Positions 36,704 to 47,002 of a stretch of 64,000 nucleotides of DNA are shown here, piece by piece (positions within the stretch are counted from its first letter, which is position 1; every line of letters begins with the position of its first letter). A model generated the notes under the pieces. The model was not told where the DNA came from and searched no databases. It was given only the letters and a program-made list of their open reading frames with translations. The translations under genes and the position numbers were made by a program. Source of the stretch: Lactarius indigo (lineage: Eukaryota > Basidiomycota > Agaricomycetes > Russulales > Russulaceae); contig JAFKAC010000004.1 in assembly GCA_025766275.1 (NCBI GenBank), positions 1,860,001 through 1,924,000 on the forward strand, in the 5' to 3' direction.

Positions 36704-37004
36704 GCGAGGCACATTACATTTCCTCAATAGAACATAGACTCACACAGACAGAACTCTTTATGGGACCGTACTGTAGACTGTCAAGTACTGCAAATAGTGA
36801 ACCTATTTTGAGACACCTTACCCACAGCCTGCTTAATGCGAATTGGTAACGATAATAAGTGTAGGCCAGGGCAATGGCTTGTTGACGCGTTGACATAGTG
36901 CATGTAGGTGTACAGGTGGTGAAATGAGCCGAACGAGGGTAACCTCTATTCCTGCGTTACGGTGACGTTGTTTGGTGTACATGTAATCTGTCTATTCAAT
37001 GGTC
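36704..37004. other. Convergent intergenic region
   Basis: 300 bp between the stop codons of the steroid-reductase-like gene (+) and ISD11 (-). Only 3' UTR-like sequence seen. Confidence 0.5.
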
Positions 37005-37362
37005 TTAGTTATCGCTACGCTCTCGTTGCAGTTTCTGCTTTTCGACGGCGAGGGTCCAGCCACCATAAAGCTGATTGACAATCGCGCTCCGCTTGAGCGA
37101 AGTTAATTCCCTCGTTGCCTCACTGTAGAGAGCGGAAACCCGCGCTGGGTCTTTCTCTCCCTGTCAAAGCGAAGAGGAATTGGGTCATTGTGCCACGTAG
37201 AACGAAGGACCGCGAGAACAGACAGACCTGGATTTCTTTAAAGGTGCTTTTGGTGCGGCGAATGAAGTATTCGCGGAAATTATAGGAGCTGAATGATTTG
37301 GCTGTCCTGAGCGTTTGCGCGTAGAGCTGTAGGATCGACTTGGCAGATGGTGGGCTGGACAT
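37005..37362 (-). CDS. ISD11: Isd11 (LYRM4), mitochondrial Fe-S cluster assembly factor
   Basis: Two exons (37228-37362 and 37005-37160), 96 aa. It shows the LYR-type motif (QLYAQTLRTAKSF) followed by SSYNFREYFIRRTKSTFKEI, the hallmark of Isd11, and a C-terminal helix YSEATRELTSLKRSAIVNQL with the YGGWTLAVEK-type ending. Isd11 binds and stabilises the cysteine desulfurase Nfs1 in the mitochondrial matrix with acyl carrier protein, and is essential in yeast. The intron is 67 bp (37161-37227). The start ATG at 37362 opens MSSPPSAKSILQLY. It is head-to-head with LCB2. Confidence 0.93.
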
Positions 37363-37593
37363 TGTGGATGTTGCTGAAGATGGTTTGCCCCGATGTGTTA
37401 GCCGTTAGAGTGATGATCATAAAAGGCAAGTAGTTCCCACCCCATTATGTATTTCTCGTTGTTGTTTGTTTGGCGCTTTCTCTCTTTGTCGCGACAACGG
37501 CGGGCCTTCATCGCCGTCGCCCACAGTGTTCGTTACCACAGTCAGCAAGCGACAGCCAAGTTCTAGTCGTCTTTTGGCAAGCGGGCCACAACT
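37363..37593. promoter_or_regulatory. Shared divergent upstream region, ISD11/LCB2
   Basis: A 231-bp gap between two start codons pointing away from each other. No recognisable factor site was identified; assignment by position only. Confidence 0.35.
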
Positions 37594-39737
37594 ATGCCAT
37601 CGCCAATCGCTCTTACCACCCCTCCTCGTCAGGACTCCATATTTAAAAAGCGTTCACCCTCCTACCTCACTGCCATGAGATCAGCACAGTCCTACCTTAT
37701 AGCCCTTTCAGAAGCAGACGCTCGCGCGAGGGTTCGCGACTCTGCGAGTGTCACATCTACCCCAGCCCTTTCACTTTCTTCTTCGGCCACGACTTTGTCT
37801 GAAGACACCGTTCTCAACGACACCCCCTATGACAATTCTGATGGTCTAGCATACCCCACCGTCCCCCCGACCTCAGAACACGTCGTCTCTGCTGATCATT
37901 TGCAGTTTGGTTTCTGCCCGAATGAAAATTATAGATACAAGTCGGCGCACAAATCCGGAACCAAGTTCAAGGAGGCCCACGAGCAGGATCCTCCATACTA
38001 CATCCTCCTCACCACCTATATGAGCTATCTTCTCCTCATCTGCATGGGTCACATACGGGATTTCTTCGGGAAGCGTTTTTATCCTGCTTTATACCGTCAC
38101 CTACTTCCCTTCGATGTAAGTCATTCTTCGTCGTGTGTGAATTCTCGGTCTTGAGCGCCGGGTGTTCTCGGCTCGGTGTGTCGCCCGTAACTTGATCACT
38201 TATCTGAGTCCTCCCAACAGGGCTACGCACCTCTCAACTCGGATTTTGATTCCTTTTACACTCGGCGGCTCAAAACGCGTATCGACGACTGTTTTTCTGC
38301 CCCTGTCACCGGTGTTCCTGGACGAACCATCAATCTCCTTGACCGCGAATCCAAGGACTATAACAACACCTTTTCCCTCACCGGAACCACGACTCGAGCC
38401 CTCAACATCTCGTCTTACAATTATCTTGGATTTGCTCAAGCACAAGGTGGATGTGCAGATGCGGTAGAGGAGTGCCTCCGTCGTTATGGTGTGTCCACAT
38501 GCGGCGCTAGACTCGAAGGTGGCTCCTCCGAGCTGCACGTGACCGGGGAAGCGCTCGTCGCCAGTTTCCTTGGTCAGGAGGACGCACTCATTTCCTCAAT
38601 GGGTTTTGCAACCAACTCGACGATCATCCCTGCGCTTCTTTCGAGAGGCTCCCTTCTCATCTCTGACGAGTACAATCATGCCTCTATCCGATTTGGTGCA
38701 CGACTGAGCGGGGCTAATGTGAGGACGTTCAAGCATAACAACATGAAGTCACTCGAGTCGCTGCTCAGGGAGGTTATTAGTCAAGGCCAACCCAAGACGC
38801 ATCGTCCTTGGAAGTCGATTCTCCTCGTTGTCGAAGGTCTGTATAGTATGGAAGGGACACTCGTAGACTTGCCAACTATCCTGGAGCTGAAGAAAAAATA
38901 CAAGGTCTGTCTTCCCATTCTCTCTCGGGAAGAACCGCATCCAAATTTCGAGAATAGTTCTATTTATTCGTCGATGAGGCGCATTCGATTGGTGCTCTGG
39001 GCCCACATGGGCGTGGCGTAGCCGACTACTTTGGCGTCAACCCTCGGTCGATCGACATACTTATGGGCACCTTCACCAAGTCCTTCGGAGCTGCTGGTGG
39101 GTATGTTGCAGGATCCAAGGCCCTCATCGACCGGTTGCGTTTGCGTGGACATGGTGGCACGTACGCTGAATCAATCACCCCACCCGTTATGGTGCAGATT
39201 CTGGCCAGCATGGCCAGTATCATGGGCGTTGCTCTACCCACATCCTCTGCTGTTGAAGTTGCACAACAACATCCCGGTCCGGCACACCCCTCCCAACTTC
39301 CAGCATGGATGGACCTCCCTCCCACGCTGCGCGATGGTTCGGAAGGTCGCATGCGTCTACGACGTCTCGCGTTCAACTCGCGTTATCTCTCGCGCGGACT
39401 TGCCAAACTCGGGTTCATCACCTTCGGCCACACCGATTCGCCCATTGTGCCATTGCTGCTGTTCAATCTGGGTAAAATGTGCGTGTTCCACCGGATGATG
39501 CGCGCACGCAAAACCCCCATCGTCGTCGTCGTCGTCTCCTACCCCGCTACTCCCTTGGTCACCTCGCGCGTACGCTTCTGCGTTAGCGCGTCGCACACGA
39601 AGGAGGATATCGACACGATTTTGCGTGCCTGCGACGAGATTGGCGACGTACTCGACTTGAAACTTTTACCTGGCGAGCGATGGCCACTCGAGCGGATCAT
39701 GAACAACGCTGCCGAGCTAGTGAACGCGGACGACTAG
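37594..39737 (+). CDS. LCB2: Serine palmitoyltransferase subunit 2
   Basis: Three exons (37594-38115, 38221-38904, 38958-39737), 661 aa. It catalyses serine + palmitoyl-CoA to 3-ketodihydrosphingosine, the first step of sphingolipid synthesis, in the ER membrane with Lcb1. A hydrophobic segment (YYILLTTYMSYLLLICMGHI) precedes the aminotransferase fold. Landmarks are YNYLGFAQ, CGARLEGGSSELH, DEYNHASIRFGARLSGA, VVEGLYSMEGTLVDLP, FYLFVDEAHSIGALGPHGRG (made by the second splice) and the PLP-binding lysine in GTFTKSFGAAGGYVAGSK. That lysine identifies Lcb2 rather than Lcb1, which lacks it. The Ser/Thr-rich N-terminal extension is longer than in yeast. Confidence 0.95.
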
Positions 39738-42431
39738 AGACCAGGATTTTAAGACTCAACGAGTGCTGACTCGCAATGATACCGATATCTGACTCTTTTG
39801 CTTTCGCGTACAAGTTAGTTTGCCTTTTGTTTATACATCATGTTAATCTGGTAGACGTAACAATGCAACTTTGGGGAGGTGTTGCCGAGAGCGTGGACCC
39901 GAGACTTTTGCATGCACACTTGATAATTCTCCCAAGCGACGGTAGGTATACGCCATCTCTTGGTCTGAGTGGTTTCGTACGCTACGATGCTGCCTTCGGA
40001 ATCGAGAGCGAGAGAAATTCGAAGTAGGATAGTGGGTATAGGAAAAGCGATCTGCGCCACCGCCAGAGTATCAAGGAAGACCCTGACTGCGTGTCCACCT
40101 GCGCCAGTATATATTGTACTTCACACAGGTGGATAAGAGAACGGAGTTGTGTACCTACCCCGGCTCCTGCGGGACCTTTCACACATCTCTATGACAGCGC
40201 GCGGGATCCTGTCAGCGGATCGTGGAGGTGGAGAATGTAATGATGATTCTATCTGGTGGCGAAGTTGTTTTGTCTATTTCCGCTTGTCATGTGCGCGAGA
40301 CGCGCAACTTTCACTCTCAGCTGCATACTACGCCTCTCTACTGTGATTGCGGGAAGGTGGGGAACATCTCCGAATATACCCATATGTCAGCTAGAGAATC
40401 AACCGTCTTCCATTGTGCTGGTCCCAAGGTGCTGCAATCCGGAGCGGGAATAAGGCCGGGCTGGCGGATCACCTGGCCCGGGTTTCTTCTCTTAATTGAT
40501 TCATCACCACCCCCCTCTCGGGCTGCTCATAATCTCGGGTCTCCTAGGATTCTCGGCACGCTACTTTTTTACAACTCAACTGTATTGGCCTAGAACTCTG
40601 CTGATTGCCTATTGTGCTGCACCTCTTTCATTTTCATTCTGGCGATGGGTCACCCTTCGGAATTTGCAAACATTCGACGGATTCTGAACCCGAAATACAG
40701 TATCCTCAATGTCCCTTTTTCCAGCTCGGGAATCGCATCTCTACGAACTGGCGACGGTGATCGCTTCTATGTGCGTTGCATATGCGCTGCACGCATACGG
40801 GTGCGGCGTGGGTATTGTGTATGAGAGGTGGTGGTAGGCATTCTACTCCCCTATCCTTGAGGGGATAGGCTTCGTTTGCCACGCTCAACTCGCACGCACA
40901 TCATTAGTCGCCGCCCGCAGCATTTAGTTCTGAGCCCCGCAAATCAACAGACTACGTGCGTTAACCATGCTCAACAGGCACTATAGTCGATTGACGGCTA
41001 GTCCTAGTGCTAGGTCCCAGGACAACAACACCCTAAAGCTTTTTTGTCAGCTGCACGCCTATTTCACGCTGCTGGTCTCAAAACAGTGTCCAACGAGGGA
41101 CGGACACGCTCCATGGAGCCTTTAGTTTGCCGAGTCTGCAGGAATCAACGATACATTGAGATTGAAAAAAGGTTCTGGGCCTCTTGGAGATCGGAAACTG
41201 GCACTGCCGGAGAGGACTGCGTGCACGCTGCGCCGGTGCGAGGACGAGTGCGGTGTCGGCATTAATTGTGAGTGTACTACCATGTACGTATAAGTTCCGT
41301 CGTATGACATGCCCTTTCTTCATTGTGATAGCAAAACGAAGAGACACTGTGACGGGCATGCTGGAGAACCTCGCACCTCGAGATCACCGTCTCGTTCGCC
41401 TGAAATCTCGCCCCGAAAAGGGCGCCGCTTTCATCCAACGGCTAATAAACAGACCTTCCCTTACACAGTTCGGCCGTGTGATCGGCGATCTGACCTCCCC
41501 CGCACGCATTTGGTCTGGTTTCGCTGTCCTCGAGTAGTAATGCTCCTGTCGTGAGGCCGATGGGCGTATCTATTTCTGAATCGTTCTTGTTCTCGTGATT
41601 CTTGGCCTTCGGCGCAGGGCTTCATGGCCGGAGAGACGTAGATCATCACATCCAACCGCTATATCCGTGGGAAACTTATTGTGCCGTCATCTTTGGGGAA
41701 CCACCGCTCTGATGGTCACAGAGGACCCTGCCCCACGACGACGAACGGCGACGATGACCTTATGACAAATCCGTTCTCTCCGTGATGTGCGTCACCCCCG
41801 TCGAAAGGTCTTTTTTTTTTTTTCAACAACCGCATACTATTCGGCTTATTTTTTTCCACGTGTGGCCACGAGACAGGCGGATCCTTCCACGTCGCGGCTC
41901 GCTCGGCGGACAGCCCGCTCGAGATCAGATTCTCGGAGCGGGCACCGTTCTCCATGCCACGCTCCACCTCGGATGTGGCGCTCGAGCGGCTAGCCCAATC
42001 TCGCCTGCACCCACGCATTCGAAGATTTCTTTCGGCGTGCTGTCTACTAACTTTCCCTCCTCGGCGCGTGGCCTCACATGTGGTCAAGGCACTCTGCCAA
42101 AGTTTCGCGTGGTTTCATCGGGACGCGCAGTCCGGATCGGTGGACTTTACTTCTGTACGTGGAGGGCAACGTCCATTTGTTTCTATGACTGGTAAGCCGC
42201 AGTTCAGTCACGGGGCCTGATTGTTATAATGAGATACTATCTTTTGAGTATGTAATGTACGAGACGGTACGAAGAATTAAAGCCACATCGACGATGTGCT
42301 GTCCATGTATGTATACCAGGAGGTGGTGTAAAGATCTCTCACGGTACTGTTGGACTTGGCCAGGGAGACCATTCACAGGCTAGTGGCACACTGTATTCAA
42401 TGGTCTCAGATACGATAGTATGGTGGCACCA
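39738..42431. other. Gene-poor interval
   Basis: Nothing recognised with confidence. A minus-strand ORF pair at 39815-40182 contains ISLALDSEGSIVAYETTQTK and could be a remnant exon. A hydrophobic plus-strand ORF at 40496-40687 (GLLIISGLLGFSARYFFTTQ) might be an exon of a membrane protein. 41810-41823 is a T-run. None could be joined into a gene model. Confidence 0.35.
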
Positions 42432-42979
42432 TCAATATTTTTGGATAATATAGCTAAAAGCCGTGAGCGTGTTGAAGTGGAATGCGGAATAGACAAGGAA
42501 CCTACATAGCATGGATGACTCCAGGAATCCACCCAAGGAACCAGAGGCCGATGTTTATCCAGAGTTCTATAGTGGCAAGTCAGCGACATCGTGCCCCTTT
42601 CGATGGATCGCTGACGCATATACCTGCATGGCATTGGCATTCTGATGATAGCGCAGGACCAGCATTTAGTGTAAGGGGAAACTGGGCTTTTGTCAATACT
42701 CACTAAAGTAGACGGCGAGAGGTGGTAAGAATCTGCGCGTTGACGTTCGCCTCGGATTAGCGCCGGGAACGAAACAAATTGGCAGCAGTACTGGCATACT
42801 CACACCGCTATGACATATAGAAGAACGTCAGTGGATTGCTTATCATGCCCAGTGGTAGTGGTAGTGGTAGTGGTAGTGGCAGCGGTATGGGTGGCGACTT
42901 CGGCGGCGGGGGCGGGGGGCACGTTTTGGTTCGTTTGTGCCATCTGAGGTGAAGGCATCTGAGGTGTAGACTCGGACAT
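42432..42979 (-). CDS. Pmp3-type plasma-membrane proteolipid (UPF0057)
   Basis: Five exons, 101 aa: 42804-42979, 42704-42732, 42624-42641 (18 nt), 42506-42566, 42432-42453. Spliced landmarks are DVLLYVIAVFLPPLAVYF, then KCQCHAE from the 18-nt exon, then LWINIGLWFLGWIPGVIHAI and YIIQKY at the end. This two-helix hairpin is the Pmp3/RCI2 family of small membrane proteins that influence membrane potential and salt tolerance. Usual length is 50-60 aa. Here a roughly 45-residue N-terminal extension, rich in Gln, Pro and Ala and ending in a threonine run coded by an ACC/ACT repeat, precedes the core. Without the micro-exon the loop between helices would be about six residues too short. Confidence 0.88.
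42849..42884 (+). repeat. AGTGGT microsatellite coding for Thr tract
   Basis: Tandem AGTGGT-type units, coding on the minus strand for the threonine run in the N-terminal extension of the Pmp3-type protein. Confidence 0.8.
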
Positions 42980-43649
42980 CAGGATTGTAGTTAGGATAGG
43001 ATAGGAGGTTCGTCAAACTCGAATACAACTGCTAGATGCAGTTACGTCATGGGTTCCAGATGAACCTCTCAAAGTGACGACACTGACGCGGTGGTGACTG
43101 ACTCACAGGGGCGCATAGCGCGGCACCAAAGACGAGGAAAGGAAATCCCGCGAGAAGATACCGCCGGCATATGACCAGCGCTCGTGTCTCGGCGTTAGCA
43201 GATCCTCGCGTGTGGGAAAATCACCGATGGGCATTTGTCCCACCACTACGCACCTCGCACTGCATGCTCGCTTCGGGAGCATGATGAGCTACGCTCTGCA
43301 TAGACGCCCTTCGCTCGCTTACCGATAACATCATTCACGTGATCTCCTTTCCATATCAGCTTTTGCGCATCCGAGATGCTATCGGGAAAAGGTGAAATAC
43401 CGTAGTCATCACCACTACCCAAGCGTAGAATATCTAAGCCCGAAAAGCGAGGGGAGCCGACCCGTGCGAGCCCATCCAGAATAGTCTTCACGGGATCATG
43501 GTCAAAGCGCTCGGACAGGACCCGAGGAGGACAGTCCTGAGCTTACTCTGACCGAATGCGAAAAGAGAGCATCTGAGATTGGGAAACTGGAACGAGGGTT
43601 AGCTCTTCAACCAAGCACACTTTCCCCTGAGTAGCAGTTCATTCCTCGT
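42980..43649. other. Interval with one coding-looking minus-strand exon
   Basis: Minus strand 43310-43510 reads DPVKTILDGLARVGSPRFSG, LDILRLGSGDDYGISPFPDS and ISDAQKLIWKGDHVNDVIG, followed by a plausible GTAAGC donor. Composition looks coding, but I do not recognise the family and could not find partner exons. It may be a remnant. Confidence 0.35.
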
Positions 43650-44906
43650 ATGTCCGAATCCCACCCACACTCTAGTGGCATTGAGGAGCAGAAAGGTCAT
43701 CATGGTGCTTTCAATGGAGATCTCGAACGAGGTTTGGAAGACACGCCCCGGAGTGCAGGGTCGGTTGATAGGCTTCATGGACCAGAAGGAGCCCCGGAGA
43801 ATCCTGGACCCCGTCAGTCGCCTCCGTCTTCACAGCTAGTCGCTCCGAGTCCTTCGGCCCTACCTCTCCATCTGATTCCTCTCCTGCCTCAAAAAACTCC
43901 CTCCTCGAAGAGAGAGAGGCGATCAATCGGACTGCCGTCGACTCAGACAGATGACGATGCCAGTAGACCCGGAAGCCTGCCAAGTGCCACAGGCGGAACC
44001 GGTCCCTCACCACAGAGCCTTCGCTTGCGTCTCCAAAACTCCTCGACCGAGTCCGCTGGCATTTCCCGCACTCTCGCATATGCCATGGATCAAATGGACG
44101 CCACACATTCACCCGACTATTCGCCACCGGGGGGCGCAGAGCTCGAGAAGCTGTGGGCCGGCGAAGCGGACCGCGAGGGAGATACGGTAACTAGGCCGAA
44201 GACCGTTCGGTTCGAAGGGAATACTCACCAGCCTGTGAATTTGGCTGAGCGCCTTTGGACCGATGCCGTACAAGCTGCGGCCACTGTTCGTATGCACGAA
44301 GAATCGGAACAGAAGAAAGAGAGCGAGGCCCAGAACGAGCAGGACGAGGGAGTTACTTGCGGGAAGGACACAACCGTTGACAAGAAAAGCACGGCAGGCG
44401 GAAAAAGGGAGATGGTATCAGAAGGGGATGTGCAGTCTTTCTTCCGAAAATTAGGCGCGGTCACACTTGGGGAGGCAGAGGAAAGGCAAAACAAGGATGC
44501 CACATGGGAGATGGATACCAAAGTGCCGTGCGCTACTACCGAGGGCGGGTCGCGGAAAGTGGATCCGGGGGTGGGGTGGAGGGTGGAGGATGCTGGGAGC
44601 GAAGCAGAACGTGCGACCCTGGTCTTGAAACAACTCCAGGAATACGCCAGGCTGAAAGAGCGGGAGGCGGAGCTCAGGAATGCGGAAGCAGAGATCCGAA
44701 TTTTCGAGGAGAGGCTTGAAGCGAGAGAGAAAGATCTCGTGAATCGCCTAGGAACAGTCAGACAGAGGCTTGAGGCCATCCGTCAAAGAAGGGCGTCCAT
44801 AAATCGCCAAGAAGAAACCCTTCGACAAAAGATGGAAGCTGTAACAAAAGAGGCGAAAGGCTCTGCTAGTGTGCTAGGAGCTGATGCACCCCCAGAATCG
44901 AGTTAA
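43650..44906 (+). CDS. Hypothetical coiled-coil protein
   Basis: Single-exon ORF, 418 aa, ATG at 43650 (MSESHPHSSGIEEQKGHHGA). The N-terminal 200 residues are Ser/Pro-rich and probably disordered. The C-terminal third is a strongly charged coiled coil (LKEREAELRNAEAEIRIFEE, RLEAIRQRRASINRQEETLR). I do not recognise the family. It shares the motif GISRTLAxA with the large coiled-coil protein at 47003-50845 (44057-44079 here), and both have a disordered half followed by coiled coil. A partial duplication is therefore possible. Codon use looks normal and no introns are needed. Confidence 0.6.
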   Translation: MSESHPHSSGIEEQKGHHGAFNGDLERGLEDTPRSAGSVDRLHGPEGAPENPGPRQSPPSSQLVAPSPSALPLHLIPLLPQKTPSSKRERRSIGLPSTQTDDDASRPGSLPSATGGTGPSPQSLRLRLQNSSTESAGISRTLAYAMDQMDATHSPDYSPPGGAELEKLWAGEADREGDTVTRPKTVRFEGNTHQPVNLAERLWTDAVQAAATVRMHEESEQKKESEAQNEQDEGVTCGKDTTVDKKSTAGGKREMVSEGDVQSFFRKLGAVTLGEAEERQNKDATWEMDTKVPCATTEGGSRKVDPGVGWRVEDAGSEAERATLVLKQLQEYARLKEREAELRNAEAEIRIFEERLEAREKDLVNRLGTVRQRLEAIRQRRASINRQEETLRQKMEAVTKEAKGSASVLGADAPPESS

Positions 44907-47002
44907 TACGCCACCAGAAGTATACTATGTTCGATCTCTCATAACGACATCATATACAGTAAACAGCCGAATTTACTTTGATTATACAATCGAACGGTGG
45001 AAAGGCGGTGCGGTAGGTGTCGTCCTGGCTTCCATCGGTCGTGAGAACGATGGTCCGAGGATTCCAGGCAAGCATCAATGAAAGGTGCTTTGGCCCCCTT
45101 TAGAAACGGGAAAGCGGCATGACCACGGCATAACAGAGAATGGGTAGAGTCCTTACAAGGTCTTTGATGTCTCGTGAAGTTGTGTCCAAATACCATGACT
45201 CTAAAAAGCTGTCTGGAGGGTGGCTGTCTGTCTCAAAGGCTATCTAAGGCACACATTTCCACACCAATTGAACGAGAAAAAAAAAAAGATATCATGACTC
45301 AGAACGGAACTACAGATGACACGTGGCGGTTGGAGTTCAAGGCCCCCAACAGCTCGAGTGTTCGCGCGTGTGATGGGCAGACACAACTTATTACGTCGAC
45401 CGCGAAGAGAAGTCATACGCAAGCATCTGCCCAGGATTAGGGTTCATAGAGAGAACCGCAATGTGTGTGTGGGCGCAAGCATGAAGCATAACGGAGAGAG
45501 ATCGGAAGAGATTGGGCATGGAAGTAGATAGTGATGTACATTTGGAGGTAAGGCCGTGAAAAGCCGTATGACAAGGACTGGAAGTACGGCCTATCATCAA
45601 CTCGCTTGAGCTGAAGTGAAGGTGATGATATGTTCGATCGTGATCTAGATCGCCATGTCGGTGATTGTGTCGTCATAACCGTCATGATGTGCTCCTTCAG
45701 AGGAGGTTCCAAGACTTCACCTGTCGATCGAACAATGGAGTAATGCCCACCTAAACACCTGGGTACTGAAACAATGGTACGTGGCTGCATGGGGGTTTGA
45801 CACACGGCGGCCGGAGAAGATGAGAGCGGAATGGCTGTCTAACCCTAGAGCCGTCCACCACCACGCAGTCAGCGGGAAGTCTTCGAAGTGGATAGCAATA
45901 CAGTGTACGTACGCCTACACATGATCATACAGCGAGCTCTAATGAGGCAGGGTGCTACACGCCGGCCGCTGCTCTATTGGACAGAATACACCACTTCAAG
46001 GGACCTCCTCGGACCGATAAAGCCATTATGATTCGATCCATCGATTATCAAGATAATCCTCTCCTATCCACGTACTTCACAACCCTACACGGATGGGTGA
46101 AGTGAAAAAAGCACCTCGGGCGAGCTTAAATGGTCGCAATATGCCTTGAGGTGCCGTGTGTGACGCCGTACAGTTCAGATCGGGTATGGGGAGGTACCTC
46201 CCGAAAGCGCGGATGGGATATCGTGACCAAAAGCCCGATGCAACGTGTCGAGGACTGAGGAACAAGACAGCGAGAAGAATGTTCTATGATCCATGGAAAA
46301 GGACAGCACAAGCGCCAACTCCACGTGTCAGTCCCGGCAAGGCGATATTGGTCGTGGTCGCCCCCCGCCTCTGCCTCAAGCTGCAATGGGATGGACAAAT
46401 AGTGGTACCATTTGAATTGCGCCCAAAGCAAGTAAGGGAAGTTTACTCAAGAGAAGTCCGATCCGATGAAGGAGGAGTCCTTTACAAAGGCAAAGGGTGA
46501 ACCTGAGGGTCAATGTTGAGCAACGTCGTTCGGGGTCTTCCGGAAAGTGATAGAGCCGTGAGAAGAGGAAAGGTGCCCGTGGATAGACATTAAGCTCCGG
46601 GCAACGGGCCTCTCTCCTTCCGCTCGTCGCTAGTCGTCCACCGTCGTTCAACACAACGACCCAGACACGGTTGTCGTGTCTCCGGATCCCTGGCTGCACT
46701 ATTGCAGGTACATTACGGCTTCGCGTCGCTCGCAGGTCTGGCCCGTTCTCGCTTCTCACCGCGTGGGCTTACCATGAGGCCGATCGTCCATACAAACAGA
46801 TCCCGTAAGACCCTTGGTGGTCTCCACCTGTCTCCATCCCCTCCATACGGTGTCCCTCAGTCCTCCTCCGAGAACTCATAGCGCCGTGCACAACCGTGAG
46901 GATTGCTACCCCTCCGTATCGAGCCGCTATTAACTCGACCTGGTTAGCTCGTCTAGATTGTTATCTACGTCCCACTCGGCGCTTCATCTTAGCGCACCCT
47001 AA
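44907..47002. other. Gene-poor interval
   Basis: No ORF with recognisable similarity. 46600-47002 is pyrimidine-rich and may contain the promoter and 5' UTR of the next gene. No terminal repeats or tRNA seen. Confidence 0.4.

Noticed and set aside
33963..39737. Biosynthetic gene cluster (SDR + reductase + LCB2)
   Set aside because: No core synthase, P450 or regulator nearby; ISD11 and LCB2 are housekeeping genes, so co-location is not evidence of a cluster.
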